A stretch of DNA of 64,000 bases from Alphaproteobacteria bacterium (GCA_021774575.1 JAJFIX010000009.1:1-64000), one strand, 5' to 3'. Numbered from the stretch's first letter, positions 39,655-47,739 are shown. Numbers and translations: made by a program. The notes: generated from the sequence alone by a model not told the origin.

Positions 39655-39834
39655 ATGATTAAGAAACATAGGCTTTGGTCGAGCCTTCTCATAGTCGCGG
39701 CGATGATTCCCGCGGGAACGGCTTGGGCCGATTCGATCGACGGAACCTGGTGCGCGCAAAATGGACGAAGCCTGTCAATTGAAGGATCAAATCTCGCGCT
39801 GGGAACCGGCGAGCGGCTGCCCGGCGACTATGCC
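39655..39834 (+). pseudogene. 5' part of a small secreted-protein gene interrupted by an insertion
   Basis: 60 codons: a signal peptide (SSLLIVAAMIPAGTAWA) and the start of the mature protein (SIDGTWCAQNGRSLSIEG, LPGDYA). At 39834 the frame runs into the inserted element and stops at 39891. Joining codon 60 directly to 41361 gives GDYA-RHAFSYISPVG and an unbroken 109-residue protein. This resembles a family of small periplasmic proteins of rhizobia and relatives with the pattern IDGxWC, GDYxRHxFxY and a final WxRC. Function unknown; the gene is presumably inactivated. Confidence 0.85.
39831..39834. repeat. Left copy of the 4-bp target-site duplication (TGCC)
   Basis: TGCC at 39831-39834 matches TGCC at 41357-41360, directly outside the two ends of the insertion. 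Four-base duplications are usual for this IS3 subgroup. Confidence 0.8.
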
Positions 39835-39867
39835 GGTAATCCCCCCATTTTTAATGGGGTTGGCCAG
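39835..39867 (+). repeat. 33-bp direct repeat, copy 1 (IS left end)
   Basis: Identical to 40927-40959. It starts with the terminal GGTAATCCCC and contains a hairpin, CCCCATT-TTT-AATGGGG (39843-39859). Similarity ends abruptly after GGCCAG, where copy 1 continues into DNA next to the desaturase gene. Confidence 0.9.
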
Positions 39868-39883
39868 AACGACGTTTGCGCCG

Positions 39884-40894
39884 CTATTTAAAAATCTTCA
39901 CCAAAGCGTTTCTGATGGGAATAAAGTAGATGCCCAAGCAGGATTTGTATTCATTTACATAATGTGGCGACAGCCCAAAACAGACATTTTTATTTGTTTC
40001 AGGCAGAATATATGTACGAAATAGAACATCCCAGAAAGGGAACATAAACGCGAAATTCTTGTCGATATGGTCGGGATGACAACTATGGTGGATGTGATGA
40101 TGCGCCGGGGAAGCAAACAGCATCGACCATCGTCCCGGCCAGCGTAGCCAGACATGCGAATGCCGCAGATTATATCCCATGATATTGAAGACAAACATCA
40201 GCACAGGTATGCCCAAAAACTGGGGCATGCTGGGCAGATAGCCGAATAAATTGCTGGCAAGGCCCATAACCGCCCCATATGTCGCCCCGGTGGTCATTGA
40301 ATAAGTAATATTGTCGATCGGATGTTCACGGTAATTGGATAAAGGATGCATCACCTCCAAACTGTGATGAACCTTATGAAACTCCCATAAAATCCCAACC
40401 TTATGCTGCGCATAGTGCGTAGCGTAGGACACAAAATCCACGAAGGCGATCAGAACGAACATGTACGCGGTCGCTAGCGCGATGTCTAAAATATGGACAT
40501 CAAAGGTCGTCCCGCCGACGTCGGCCGGCTCGGCATCGCCGGCGATTATCTGAAAGAAAACACTCAGGACGTACGTCAAGAATGTGACATTTATGACCAG
40601 GCGAAATATCTGATGAAAAAAGAAATATCTAATGTCCAGCCACGCGGATGTTGTTTTCCAGATATTTTTTGGAAGCAAAAAGCCGACAAAAGCCCTGAGC
40701 GACAAACTTTCCGCAGGATTGGACTTAGCGTTCGCGTAAAAGACATAGAAAGCCAAAATGCCTGAAGTGACCAAATACAACCAGAAAATTCGCTGATTGG
40801 CAGCAAACGGATATGTCAGCACAATAGTCAGCTGGACCCTAAGAAATTCAAAAATCAGCTCGGCGAATTGGGCAACTGGTTCGAACATGCGCAT
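39884..40894 (-). CDS. Sterol-desaturase/fatty-acid-hydroxylase-family membrane protein (passenger gene)
   Basis: 336 residues with several membrane segments and the three histidine boxes of the family: HYAQH (about 165), HKVHHS (about 180) and HHHIHHS with a following HPDH (about 265). These bind a di-iron centre that hydroxylates or desaturates a lipid. It is rich in Phe, Tyr and Ile and its DNA is more AT-rich than its neighbours, which supports recent acquisition. It lies entirely inside the insertion, between the two 33-bp direct repeats, so it appears to be a cargo gene. Lipid substrate unknown. Confidence 0.88.
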   Translation of the reverse strand: MRMFEPVAQFAELIFEFLRVQLTIVLTYPFAANQRIFWLYLVTSGILAFYVFYANAKSNPAESLSLRAFVGFLLPKNIWKTTSAWLDIRYFFFHQIFRLVINVTFLTYVLSVFFQIIAGDAEPADVGGTTFDVHILDIALATAYMFVLIAFVDFVSYATHYAQHKVGILWEFHKVHHSLEVMHPLSNYREHPIDNITYSMTTGATYGAVMGLASNLFGYLPSMPQFLGIPVLMFVFNIMGYNLRHSHVWLRWPGRWSMLFASPAHHHIHHSCHPDHIDKNFAFMFPFWDVLFRTYILPETNKNVCFGLSPHYVNEYKSCLGIYFIPIRNALVKIFK

Positions 40895-40926
40895 TGCTCC
40901 TGTTGACGCAAAAAGTTGTGCGCTTC

Positions 40927-40959
40927 GGTAATCCCCCCATTTTTAATGGGGTTGGCCAG
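40927..40959 (+). repeat. 33-bp direct repeat, copy 2 (IS left end)
   Basis: Same 33 bp as 39835-39867, here continuing into the end of an IS3-type orfB. This shows that the repeat is the native left end of the IS. Confidence 0.9.
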
Positions 40960-40964
40960 TAGAA

Positions 40965-41048
40965 CTACGCGGCCATTTTCAGTTTCATAGCGGGAGTGAT
41001 CCCGCCGATGCCCATGTTGGGCCGGTCGTTATTGTAAGTCCATAACCA
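40965..41048 (-). pseudogene. 3' end of IS3-type orfB
   Basis: Encodes WLWTYNNDRPNMGIGGITPA and then MKLKMAA before a TAG. The Y-N-x-x-R-P-N-x-x-x-x-x-x-T-P pattern is the C-terminus of IS3-family (IS407-like) transposases. It is joined by deletion to the orfA coiled-coil region. Confidence 0.88.
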
Positions 41049-41100
41049 GAAGCTCGTTCTGCATGCTCATCTCGGCATACATCTTTTTAAGTCGACGGTT

Positions 41101-41286
41101 CTACTCCGCCAGATCCTTCATCTCGCCAATCAGCGACGCATCCATGTGGCCAAACTTTGAACGCCATTTATAAAAACTGGCGTTACTCATGCCGTGCTCA
41201 CGGCACCGCTCTGATACCGGTACTCCGCCCTCCGCCTGCTTTAAAACCCCCATGATCTGTGCGTCGCTATATCGTGATGTCTTCAT
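41101..41286 (-). pseudogene. IS3-type orfA, truncated by a nonsense codon
   Basis: From ATG 41286, with GGAGG 5 bp upstream, 61 codons: MKTSRYSDAQIMGVLKQAEG, then VSERCREHGMSNASFYKWRS, the helix-turn-helix of IS3 OrfA proteins. A TAG follows the Glu of KDLAE where related proteins continue EENRRLKK. The frame continues after the stop with NRRLKKMYAEM, so a point mutation created the stop. Confidence 0.88.
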
Positions 41287-41356
41287 CAAAACCTCCTCAG
41301 ATATCGTGCCGAGAAAATTCTACTTTTCAACACCACTAATTCCTGAGGGGATTACC

Positions 41357-41360
41357 TGCC
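41357..41360. repeat. Right copy of the 4-bp target-site duplication (TGCC)
   Basis: Matches 39831-39834 and directly follows the right terminal repeat GGGGATTACC (41347-41356). Confidence 0.8.
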
Positions 41361-41510
41361 CGCCACGCATTTTCCTATATTTCACCCGTGGGCAGTCCAT
41401 CCGCCGGAGCAAAAATAAATATCGGACTATTGAGCGGCAACCTTGCGCTGGCGGCGGTAGACGGCGGCGAAGGGTCGGAAAACTGGGATCGCTGCACGTT
41501 AAATAGCTAA
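41361..41510 (+). pseudogene. 3' part of the interrupted small secreted-protein gene
   Basis: Fifty codons including the TAA at 41508-41510: RHAFSYISPVGSPSAGAKIN through GGEGSENWDRCTLNS. It has no start of its own and is in frame with codon 60 of the fragment at 39655-39834 once the insertion and one TGCC are removed. The final W-D-R-C would pair with the earlier Cys of TWCAQ in a disulfide (inference). The stop overlaps the convergent oxidoreductase gene by 4 bp. Confidence 0.87.
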
Positions 41511-42496
41511 CTCCTTGGATCGATCAGCACGCGGTTTTTGGTCTTGCCGGCGAGCATTTTTTCATAGCCCTGGACTGCGGTTTCGAGATTTAAAAGCACG
41601 GCCTCGCCGACCGGATAGGGCTTGAAATCACCGTTTTCAAAATGCGGTCGCAGTTTTTCCAGCGTCTCGCCCATTGCGACGGCGTCGAATCCCATGCTGG
41701 CCATGCCTAGCAACTGCAACCTGCGCCGATAAAATTCACTTAAATTGAGCGGTGTTGTTTCTTCCAGAGCGTTGATTACCACATGACGGCCGCGCAGGCG
41801 CAGGGCTGAATTGGCAATTTGGAAATAGGGTTCGCCGACCGTATTAAAAACGATATCCGGGCCGTCGCCGCCGGTACGCTCTTTGAGGGCCGCACCGAGA
41901 TCGGTCTCTTTGCTGGCATTGATCACATCGACAGCGGCGCTCGCGTGGCCGGAATAATCGTCGCGACTGCGTTCAACACCGATCACCTTGGCTCCGACCA
42001 TGGTGGCGATTTGAGTTACCGCCTGCCCGACTTTGCCATTGAGGCCCATGATAGCGACGGTCTCTCCCGGCGACACCGCCGCATAATCAATTAGCCCGAT
42101 CCAGGCGGTGCAAAACGGTACGCCAATTCCAGCGGCTTCAAGCATTGTCAGGTTTTTCGGCTTATCTTGGAGCGAGGCGATGTCGACCAGCAGAAATTCG
42201 GCATGTGCGCCGTCCCGTGACATGCCGAGATCGGCACCCGATCCCCAGACCTCACGCCCCACCATTTCCGCCGGCCCCTCGACGATACGTCCGGCATAGT
42301 CGCGGCCCGGCGTGCGTGGCCAGACCAATCGCGGCATGGTTCCCAACAGCCCTTTCACATCGCTAGCATTGACGCTGGCGCCATGAATTTCGACCAGGCT
42401 TTGGTCCGGTCCCGGCTCGGGGCGGGGCAGGTCGGTCAGCTTGACACGGAGGTCTTGGGCGGTTGGAGAGGCTTGGGCTGCGACAATTGCCTTCAT
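41507..42496 (-). CDS. MDR-family zinc-independent alcohol dehydrogenase/quinone oxidoreductase
   Basis: 329 residues. GroES-like N-domain (VEIHGASVNASDVKGLLG, TPGRDYAGRIVEG) and Rossmann domain with AIMGLNGKVGQAVTQIATMVGAKVIGV (in part). The catalytic zinc ligands of alcohol dehydrogenases are absent (Asp-Val-Lys after NAS, no structural Cys cluster), so it is probably an NADPH-dependent quinone or enone reductase. It abuts dsbB (1-bp overlap). Confidence 0.85.
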   Translation of the reverse strand: MKAIVAAQASPTAQDLRVKLTDLPRPEPGPDQSLVEIHGASVNASDVKGLLGTMPRLVWPRTPGRDYAGRIVEGPAEMVGREVWGSGADLGMSRDGAHAEFLLVDIASLQDKPKNLTMLEAAGIGVPFCTAWIGLIDYAAVSPGETVAIMGLNGKVGQAVTQIATMVGAKVIGVERSRDDYSGHASAAVDVINASKETDLGAALKERTGGDGPDIVFNTVGEPYFQIANSALRLRGRHVVINALEETTPLNLSEFYRRRLQLLGMASMGFDAVAMGETLEKLRPHFENGDFKPYPVGEAVLLNLETAVQGYEKMLAGKTKNRVLIDPRS

Positions 42497-43017
42497 TAGT
42501 TTTCCGCATTCCTTTGGTGGGTGTAAAAGGCGCCGAGAATTGCCAAGATCGCCAGGCCAGCGCTAATGGCGGCGTTATAGGCCGCCATCGATAAATGGAA
42601 CAGGGTCCAGGGTATTTGGTCGCACCGGGCAACCTCGGTGCCTAGCATTTTCTTAATCAAGGCTTCAGCCTCTTCGATGAGGTTGGCCGGGCCGCTGCAG
42701 CTGGCAAGGCCGCCCCACCAATGTTGCTCGACGCCGACATGGAAAAAAGCGATGCCTGCGCCGACACCGAGGGCCAGACCGGCGACGCCAAGTGCGACCG
42801 CGCGCCACCGGGCCATTGGCGCGAAAAAAGCGAAAATGGCAAACATTATGGCAATCGCGTGGGGCGGGCGCTGGTAGAGGCAAAGCTGGCACGGCGCGAT
42901 GTCGGCGAAGTATTGCATGCCATAGGCACCGGCCAACACGGTCGCGCTTGTAGCCGCGACAATGGCGGCGGCGGGGCGTTGATGGGTAATTAGGCTCATG
43001 ATTTGCTTGATCTGCAT
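42496..43017 (-). CDS. dsbB: DsbB-family disulfide bond formation protein
   Basis: 173 residues, four membrane helices. First periplasmic loop with the redox pair CQLC in IAPCQLCLYQRPPHAIAI; second loop with Cys in SCSGPANL and ARCDQ, the pair that exchanges with DsbA. It reoxidises DsbA-type thiol oxidases using quinone. Alphaproteobacterial form, shorter second loop helix than E. coli DsbB. Start ATG 43017 (MQIKQIM) with an ATG at 42999 as alternative. Confidence 0.88.
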   Translation of the reverse strand: MQIKQIMSLITHQRPAAAIVAATSATVLAGAYGMQYFADIAPCQLCLYQRPPHAIAIMFAIFAFFAPMARWRAVALGVAGLALGVGAGIAFFHVGVEQHWWGGLASCSGPANLIEEAEALIKKMLGTEVARCDQIPWTLFHLSMAAYNAAISAGLAILAILGAFYTHQRNAEN

Positions 43018-43084
43018 CGGGTGGACCGTTTAACAGTTTCGATCCGACGAATTTATCACAAAATCCAATTCGAGGAACAAAACC

Positions 43085-44062
43085 ATGCAGGCACGCGCTG
43101 TAATCATTCAAGAGACCGGTGGCCCGGAAAAAATGAAGGTCGAAACCGTTGAAGTTGGCGCACCGGGCGAAGGCCAGGTGGCGATCAAGCAAACAGCGAT
43201 TGGCTTGAACTTTCTCGACTGTTACCAGCGGGCCGGAGTTTATCCGATGCAGGTTCCATCGGGGCTGGGCCAAGAAGCGGCCGGAGTTGTCGAGGCTGTC
43301 GGCCCAGGGGTCGAAGGGTTTAGCGTTGGTGACCGCGTCGCCTATGCCGGTGGTCCTCCCGGCGCTTACGCCGATTATCGCCTGATCCCGGCAGCGGCAA
43401 TTGTCAAAGTCCCCGACGGTGTGTCCGACGAACAGGCCGCAGCTTTGATGCTCAAAGGCATGACGGCGGAATATTTGCTCAACCGCACCTACCAGGTCAA
43501 AAAGGGCGAGTTTGTTCTGTTCCACGCAGCCGCTGGGGGTGTTGGACTGATTGCCGGCCAATGGGGTGCCGATATTGGTGCGCGGATGATCGGCATTGCC
43601 GGTGGTCCGGAAAAATGTGCGCTGGCCAAATCCCATGGCTACGAATTCGTTATTGACCGCAAATCAGAAGATGTCGTTGCCCGGGTCAAAGAGATCACCG
43701 GCGGTGAAGGTGTGCCGGTGGTTTATGACTCCGTCGGCAAGGATACCTACGAGCAGACCTTAAAATGCCTGGCACCGCTCGGCTATTTCGTGTCCTTTGG
43801 GTCGGCGTCCGGCCAGATCGCTGCGGTCAAGCCAATTGAGCTGCAAATGAACGGGTCGCTGTTTTACACCCGGCCGACATTGATGGTTTACAACGCCAAA
43901 CGCGCCGACATGGAAGCCTCGGCCGCTGCGGCCTTTGCGATGGTCGAAAAAGGGGCGGTCAAACTGGAGATTATGCAGCGTTATGCCCTCGAAGATGTCG
44001 GGCAAGCTCATATTGATCTGGAAGGTGCCAAAACCATGGGCGCATCCTTGATTACCCTCTAG
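43085..44062 (+). CDS. NADPH:quinone reductase (QOR/zeta-crystallin type)
   Basis: 325 residues. MDR fold with QTAIGLNFLDCYQRAGVYP, GLGQEAAGVVEAVGPGVEGF, LLNRTYQVKKGEFVLFHAAAGGVGLIAGQWG (in part) and YDSVGKDTYEQTLKCLAPLGYFV. This matches the QorA group that reduces quinones with NADPH. GAGGAA lies 7 bp upstream of the ATG. It is divergent from dsbB and followed after 10 bp by the kinase gene. Confidence 0.93.
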   Translation: MQARAVIIQETGGPEKMKVETVEVGAPGEGQVAIKQTAIGLNFLDCYQRAGVYPMQVPSGLGQEAAGVVEAVGPGVEGFSVGDRVAYAGGPPGAYADYRLIPAAAIVKVPDGVSDEQAAALMLKGMTAEYLLNRTYQVKKGEFVLFHAAAGGVGLIAGQWGADIGARMIGIAGGPEKCALAKSHGYEFVIDRKSEDVVARVKEITGGEGVPVVYDSVGKDTYEQTLKCLAPLGYFVSFGSASGQIAAVKPIELQMNGSLFYTRPTLMVYNAKRADMEASAAAAFAMVEKGAVKLEIMQRYALEDVGQAHIDLEGAKTMGASLITL

Positions 44063-44072
44063 GTACTGCCAA

Positions 44073-45002
44073 TTGGCGTCCACCATCGCCTGTTTCGGGG
44101 CGGCGCATATCGACCGGACGGCGCGGAGTGAAGGGCCGCTTCTGGCCGGGACGTCAAACCCGGTAAGCTGGAGCGAAAGCCATGGCGGCGTCGCGCGCAA
44201 TATTGCGGCGTGTCTCGCCCGGCTCGGCGTGCCGGTCCAGCTTTTTTCGATGGTTGGTGGAGATCGGGCGGGCGGCGAAATTATCGCCGCCCTAACCGAT
44301 CTCGGGATCGATGCCGCGGGCGTTGCGCGAGCCGAAGAGCCGACGGGGTCCTATATGGCGGCACTGGATGGCAAGGGTGACCTGGCGCTCGGCCTGACCG
44401 ATGACAAACTATATGAGCGGCTCGATGAAGACTGGGCCGCGCGCGTGGGCGGCTTGGCTTCGGGGGCCGATATCTGGATTGTCGATACAAACTTATCTGA
44501 GCGCACCCTGATCAAACTGTTCGCGCAGAGACCGGCGGTAACCCGAATTCTCGCCGATCCGGTCTCGGTGGCAAAAGCGGGGCGGTTAAAATCACAATTG
44601 GCCGAATTGGACACGCTCTTTCCCGATGCCGGAGAGGCTGCTTTGCTGACCGGCCTGCCGGTCAGTTCGATAGCAGAGGCCGGACGAGCGGCCGAGCGGC
44701 TGTGCACGATGGGGGCTGGGGCGGCGGTCGTGACGATGGGGCGTGAAGGATTATGCTGGGCCGAAGGTCGCGGCCAATGGCGCCACATGCCGGCTCTATC
44801 CGCCGTCTTGCATGATGTGACCGGGGCCGGGGATGCGCTGGTCGCGGGTACGGTATTCGAACTTTGGCGACGAAAGTCATGGAATTTGGAGCGGTCGCTC
44901 GGCGCTGGCTTGGCGGCCGCTGCGGTGACCCTTGAACAAGATGGTGCTGCGCCGGTAGCCCTAACGCCGGACGCCATTCAGGCGCGCCAAGACGAAGGAT
45001 AA
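44073..45002 (+). CDS. psuK: PfkB-family kinase, probable pseudouridine kinase
   Basis: 309 residues from a TTG at 44073 (weak AGGT upstream). PfkB features: ACFGAAHIDRTARSEGPLL, SWSESHGGVARNIAACLARLG (sugar-binding GG) and the C-terminal DVTGAGDALVAGTVFEL with the catalytic Asp. Substrate is inferred from the neighbour: pseudouridine kinase and PsuG act together, and the next gene (3 bp away) is psuG. Product would be pseudouridine 5'-phosphate. Confidence 0.88.
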   Translation: MASTIACFGAAHIDRTARSEGPLLAGTSNPVSWSESHGGVARNIAACLARLGVPVQLFSMVGGDRAGGEIIAALTDLGIDAAGVARAEEPTGSYMAALDGKGDLALGLTDDKLYERLDEDWAARVGGLASGADIWIVDTNLSERTLIKLFAQRPAVTRILADPVSVAKAGRLKSQLAELDTLFPDAGEAALLTGLPVSSIAEAGRAAERLCTMGAGAAVVTMGREGLCWAEGRGQWRHMPALSAVLHDVTGAGDALVAGTVFELWRRKSWNLERSLGAGLAAAAVTLEQDGAAPVALTPDAIQARQDEG

Positions 45003-45005
45003 ACG

Positions 45006-45911
45006 ATGGATAGTTATCTCGAAATAAGGCCGCAAGTCATGGAAGCGCTGGCCGAGGGCGAGCCGCTGGTTGCATTGGAATCGACGGTAATTTCCCACGG
45101 TCTGCCACAACCCAGAAATCTGGAAACAGCGATTGAGCTGGAGCAAATTATCCTAGCCGCCGGGGCTATGCCGGCAACCGTCGGCATTATAGGCGGGCGT
45201 GCGGTTGTTGGGATGACAGAGGCGGAGTTGGCTGTTTTTGCCAAAGGCGAGAACATTGAAAAGGCCAGCCGCCGTAATTTTGCCTCGGTCCTCGATAGTG
45301 GCGGTATGGGGGCGACAACGGTCGCGGCAACCATGATGGTGGCAAGGTCGGCGTCAATTGACGTGTTTGCTACCGGCGGCATGGGTGGCGTTCACCGAGG
45401 TGAGGCGTTGGATATCTCCGCCGACCTAACCGAATTCGGCCAAACCCGGGTGGCAGTTATATGTTCGGGGCCGAAGGCGGTTCTCGATGTGGCGCGTACA
45501 TACGAGATGTTGGAAACATTGGGCGTGCCGGTGATCGGCTACGGCACCACTGACTTACCAGCTTTTTATTCTCGGTCCTGTGGCATTGGCCTCGATCAGC
45601 ATGTCATCGACGCGGCACAGGCGGCCTCGATAATGGCGGCACATAAAAGGTTGCCGGCGGCGGGGGGCATTGTTTTCGCCAACCCGCCCCCCGAGGCTGC
45701 GGCTATCCCGGCAGGCGAGATCGAGGGGATCATTGAGCAAGCGCTGATCGCGGCTGAAAATGCGGGCATTCGTGGCAAAGACGTGACACCCTATCTGCTT
45801 GACCATTTGGCCGAGGCGAGCAATGGGCGCACGGTCGAGACCAATATTGCGCTGCTCCGATCAAACGCCGAAGTTGCAGCGAATATCGCCGTGGCTTATG
45901 CGAGGCGTTGA
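45006..45911 (+). CDS. psuG: Pseudouridine-5'-phosphate glycosidase
   Basis: 301 residues of the PsuG (indigoidine synthase A-like) family: EPLVALESTVISHGLPQPRN, GIIGGRAVVGMTEAEL, KASRRNF, VFATGGMGGVHRGEALDISADL (in part) and AYYSRSCG-like PAFYSRSCGIGLD, with IVFANPPPEAAAIP near the end. It splits pseudouridine 5'-phosphate into uracil and ribose 5-phosphate. Start ATG has AAGGA 6-7 bp upstream. Confidence 0.95.
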   Translation: MDSYLEIRPQVMEALAEGEPLVALESTVISHGLPQPRNLETAIELEQIILAAGAMPATVGIIGGRAVVGMTEAELAVFAKGENIEKASRRNFASVLDSGGMGATTVAATMMVARSASIDVFATGGMGGVHRGEALDISADLTEFGQTRVAVICSGPKAVLDVARTYEMLETLGVPVIGYGTTDLPAFYSRSCGIGLDQHVIDAAQAASIMAAHKRLPAAGGIVFANPPPEAAAIPAGEIEGIIEQALIAAENAGIRGKDVTPYLLDHLAEASNGRTVETNIALLRSNAEVAANIAVAYARR

Positions 45912-45922
45912 GAGGATAGTAC

Positions 45923-46672
45923 ATGACTTTGTTTGGGCGATGGGCTTTGTGTTTGGCCGTGACAGTGATGCTCGCCGCTTGTGGCGACGAGGCACTGGTT
46001 GCCGACGGGCCAGCGCTTTTGATTGCGGCTGAAACTGGTGACCTTGACCTGGTCGAGCGACTAATAGCGGCGCAAACCGACCCCGGATATATCGCAGAAG
46101 ATGGCGCCACACCGCTGGCCAATGCGGCAATTGGCGGCCATCGGCAGGTTGTTGCCGCCCTGCTGGCGGCAGGGGCAGATATTAATGCCCAGCCGCAAAA
46201 TAGTTATTCGGCCTTGATGCAGGCCACTTTCATGGGCCATCGGGAATTGGTTGTCGATCTGTTGGCGGCCGGTGCGGCGGTGGATGCGAGGTCGGACAGT
46301 GGCGGCACGGCCCTCGATGTCGCGGCAATGACCGGACAGGCTGAGATTGCTGGAGCGCTGCTTGACGCGGGCGCGCTGTTAAATAGCACCGACAATACTG
46401 GATGGACGGCGTTGATGAGCGCTGCTGCGGTAAATAATGGTGCGGTTGCCCAGACATTGCTGGATCGCGGCGCGGCCGTAGATTTACGTAGTGTCGCCGG
46501 CCTCACTGCCTTGATGCTTGCTGCGCGCCATGGTCGCACGGAAATGGTGCGCCGGCTGATTGATGCCGGTGCCATCATCGACCAGAGATCAATGACCGGC
46601 GAGACGGCGCTGGATCTGGCCAAGACAGCGGAAATATCGGACATGCTCGGTGACGCGGGCGCAAACCAGTAA
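45923..46672 (+). CDS. Lipoprotein with ankyrin repeats
   Basis: 249 residues. Signal and lipobox LAVTVMLAACGDEAL (Cys20 region), then about six ankyrin repeats (about 33-245) with the TPLxxAAxxGHxxVVxxLLxxGA pattern, e.g. TPLANAAIGGHRQVVAALLA and TALDVAAMTGQAEIAGALLD. Presumably a periplasmic protein-binding scaffold; no enzymatic motif. It follows psuG by 11 bp, but no functional link is evident. Confidence 0.9.
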   Translation: MTLFGRWALCLAVTVMLAACGDEALVADGPALLIAAETGDLDLVERLIAAQTDPGYIAEDGATPLANAAIGGHRQVVAALLAAGADINAQPQNSYSALMQATFMGHRELVVDLLAAGAAVDARSDSGGTALDVAAMTGQAEIAGALLDAGALLNSTDNTGWTALMSAAAVNNGAVAQTLLDRGAAVDLRSVAGLTALMLAARHGRTEMVRRLIDAGAIIDQRSMTGETALDLAKTAEISDMLGDAGANQ

Positions 46673-46810
46673 TTTTATACTCGGCTTCAGACGCTGGCTC
46701 AGTGACGAGAGCATAATTAATATGGCGGATTCGCCGCCTATTTGGTATGCCAATAGTTTGTCTAGCCAATTTCTTTCGCCAGTTTCTCGCAGTACCAATA
46801 GGGGATTTCG

Positions 46811-47275
46811 ATGAGTGCGCCCGAGATCAATGCGATCACCAGCTCCGATAACGTGGATTACGACATCTTGCCCCGATTGCTCGGCTATCAGTTGCGCCGA
46901 GCTCAGTTGACGGTATTCCAAAATTTTTCCGCTCGGTTGCGCGAGCATAAGGTGACGCCGACGCAATTTGCCGTGCTGGTATTGGTCGGCGCAAATCCAG
47001 GTCTGACCCAACGTGCATTGTCCGAAGCCGTGGCGACGGATCAATCGACTTTGGTTTCACTGCTTGATCGGTTGGAAACCCGCGGTTTGGTTGAGCGTCG
47101 TCGTTCGCCCCACGACCGGCGCTATCAGGTTCTCAACCTAACCGAAGAAGGCCACCACCAGCGCGAGCGACTATGCAAAATCGTTGCCGATCATGACGAC
47201 GAGTTGGCCGAAGCCTTTGCCGCCAATGAGCGCGCCGATTTCATGGAATATTTGCGCCGCTTCAATAAGGGGTGA
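46811..47275 (+). CDS. MarR-family transcriptional regulator
   Basis: 154 residues. Winged helix: FSARLREHKVTPTQFAVLVLVGANPGLTQRALSEAVATDQSTLVSLL (in part) and wing GLVERRRSPHDRRYQVLNLTEEG. GGGGA precedes the ATG. It is convergent with the thioesterase gene at 47291-47707. Ligand and targets unknown; no clear operator was found in the 138-bp upstream gap. Confidence 0.9.
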   Translation: MSAPEINAITSSDNVDYDILPRLLGYQLRRAQLTVFQNFSARLREHKVTPTQFAVLVLVGANPGLTQRALSEAVATDQSTLVSLLDRLETRGLVERRRSPHDRRYQVLNLTEEGHHQRERLCKIVADHDDELAEAFAANERADFMEYLRRFNKG

Positions 47276-47290
47276 GATTAATTCGCGGGC

Positions 47291-47707
47291 CTAAGACAAA
47301 AGGTCTCTAATTTCGCCGGGTATGGGCAAGGCTTGCAAGCGTTTTTCATCTTCGGGATGGCGCCCGGCCCAGACACGTTTTTCCGTGCCCTCGACGGCCA
47401 GTTTGCCGCCATTGATGATTTGGTGTGTGAGCACCAGCACTTTCGAATGAAACTGCGAGACCTGACTCTCGATAATCAATTCATCGCCATAGGTTGAGGG
47501 TGTGACAAAGCGCGCGCCAGCATCAACCAGCGGCAGGCCGATAACGCCAAAGCGGGTAAAAATATCGGCCCAATCTAGTCCCGCGCTGGAAAATAAATTG
47601 TGGGCTGCCGCGTCGAACCAACGAAAGTAGTTTGGGTAAAAGACAATATCGGCCGGGTCGCAGTCACCCCATTCGACTTTGCGCCGCGATGTTGCGATAT
47701 GCGCCAC
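47291..47707 (-). CDS. 4-hydroxybenzoyl-CoA-thioesterase-like hotdog protein
   Basis: 138 residues from a GTG start. Hotdog fold with the catalytic Asp in VEWGDCDPADIVFYPNYFRWFDAAAHNLF (in part: WGDCDPADIVFYPNYF), as in the YbgC/4HBT group that hydrolyses acyl-CoA or aryl-CoA thioesters. It lies 32 bp downstream of the minus-strand MarR gene and may be co-transcribed with it. A role in aromatic-CoA metabolism is suggested by the two MarR neighbours but is not proven. Confidence 0.88.
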   Translation of the reverse strand: MAHIATSRRKVEWGDCDPADIVFYPNYFRWFDAAAHNLFSSAGLDWADIFTRFGVIGLPLVDAGARFVTPSTYGDELIIESQVSQFHSKVLVLTHQIINGGKLAVEGTEKRVWAGRHPEDEKRLQALPIPGEIRDLLS

Positions 47708-47739
47708 AACGAAATTCTATGTCAGATCCAGGTGCCGAC

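Larger units (their letters stand above)
39835..41356. mobile_element. 1,522-bp insertion carrying a sterol-desaturase-family gene and an IS3-family remnant
   Basis: Outer ends are GGTAATCCCC (39835) and, on the other strand, GGTAATCCCC at 41356, forming short terminal inverted repeats; the next bases diverge (CCA against TCA). TGCC is duplicated outside both ends and its removal restores the interrupted gene. Inside, the left-end sequence occurs twice in direct orientation (33 identical bp at 39835-39867 and 40927-40959), with the desaturase gene between them. The right part, 40927-41356, is an internally deleted IS3-type element. The simplest reading is that the whole unit transposed as one passenger-bearing element. 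Confidence 0.82.
40927..41356 (-). mobile_element. Internally deleted IS3-family element (430 bp)
   Basis: Reading on the minus strand, the right end is followed by orfA, whose frame holds a nonsense codon, then by NRRLKKMYAEMSMQNELL in the same frame. This is fused at about 41048 to the very end of orfB. Almost all of the transposase is missing, so the element is non-autonomous and would depend on a related transposase acting in trans. Confidence 0.85.

Noticed and set aside
42665-43636. A 323-codon minus-strand frame across dsbB and the quinone reductase
   Set aside because: It is out of frame with dsbB and antisense to the reductase; composition is Arg/Pro/His-rich as in shadow frames.
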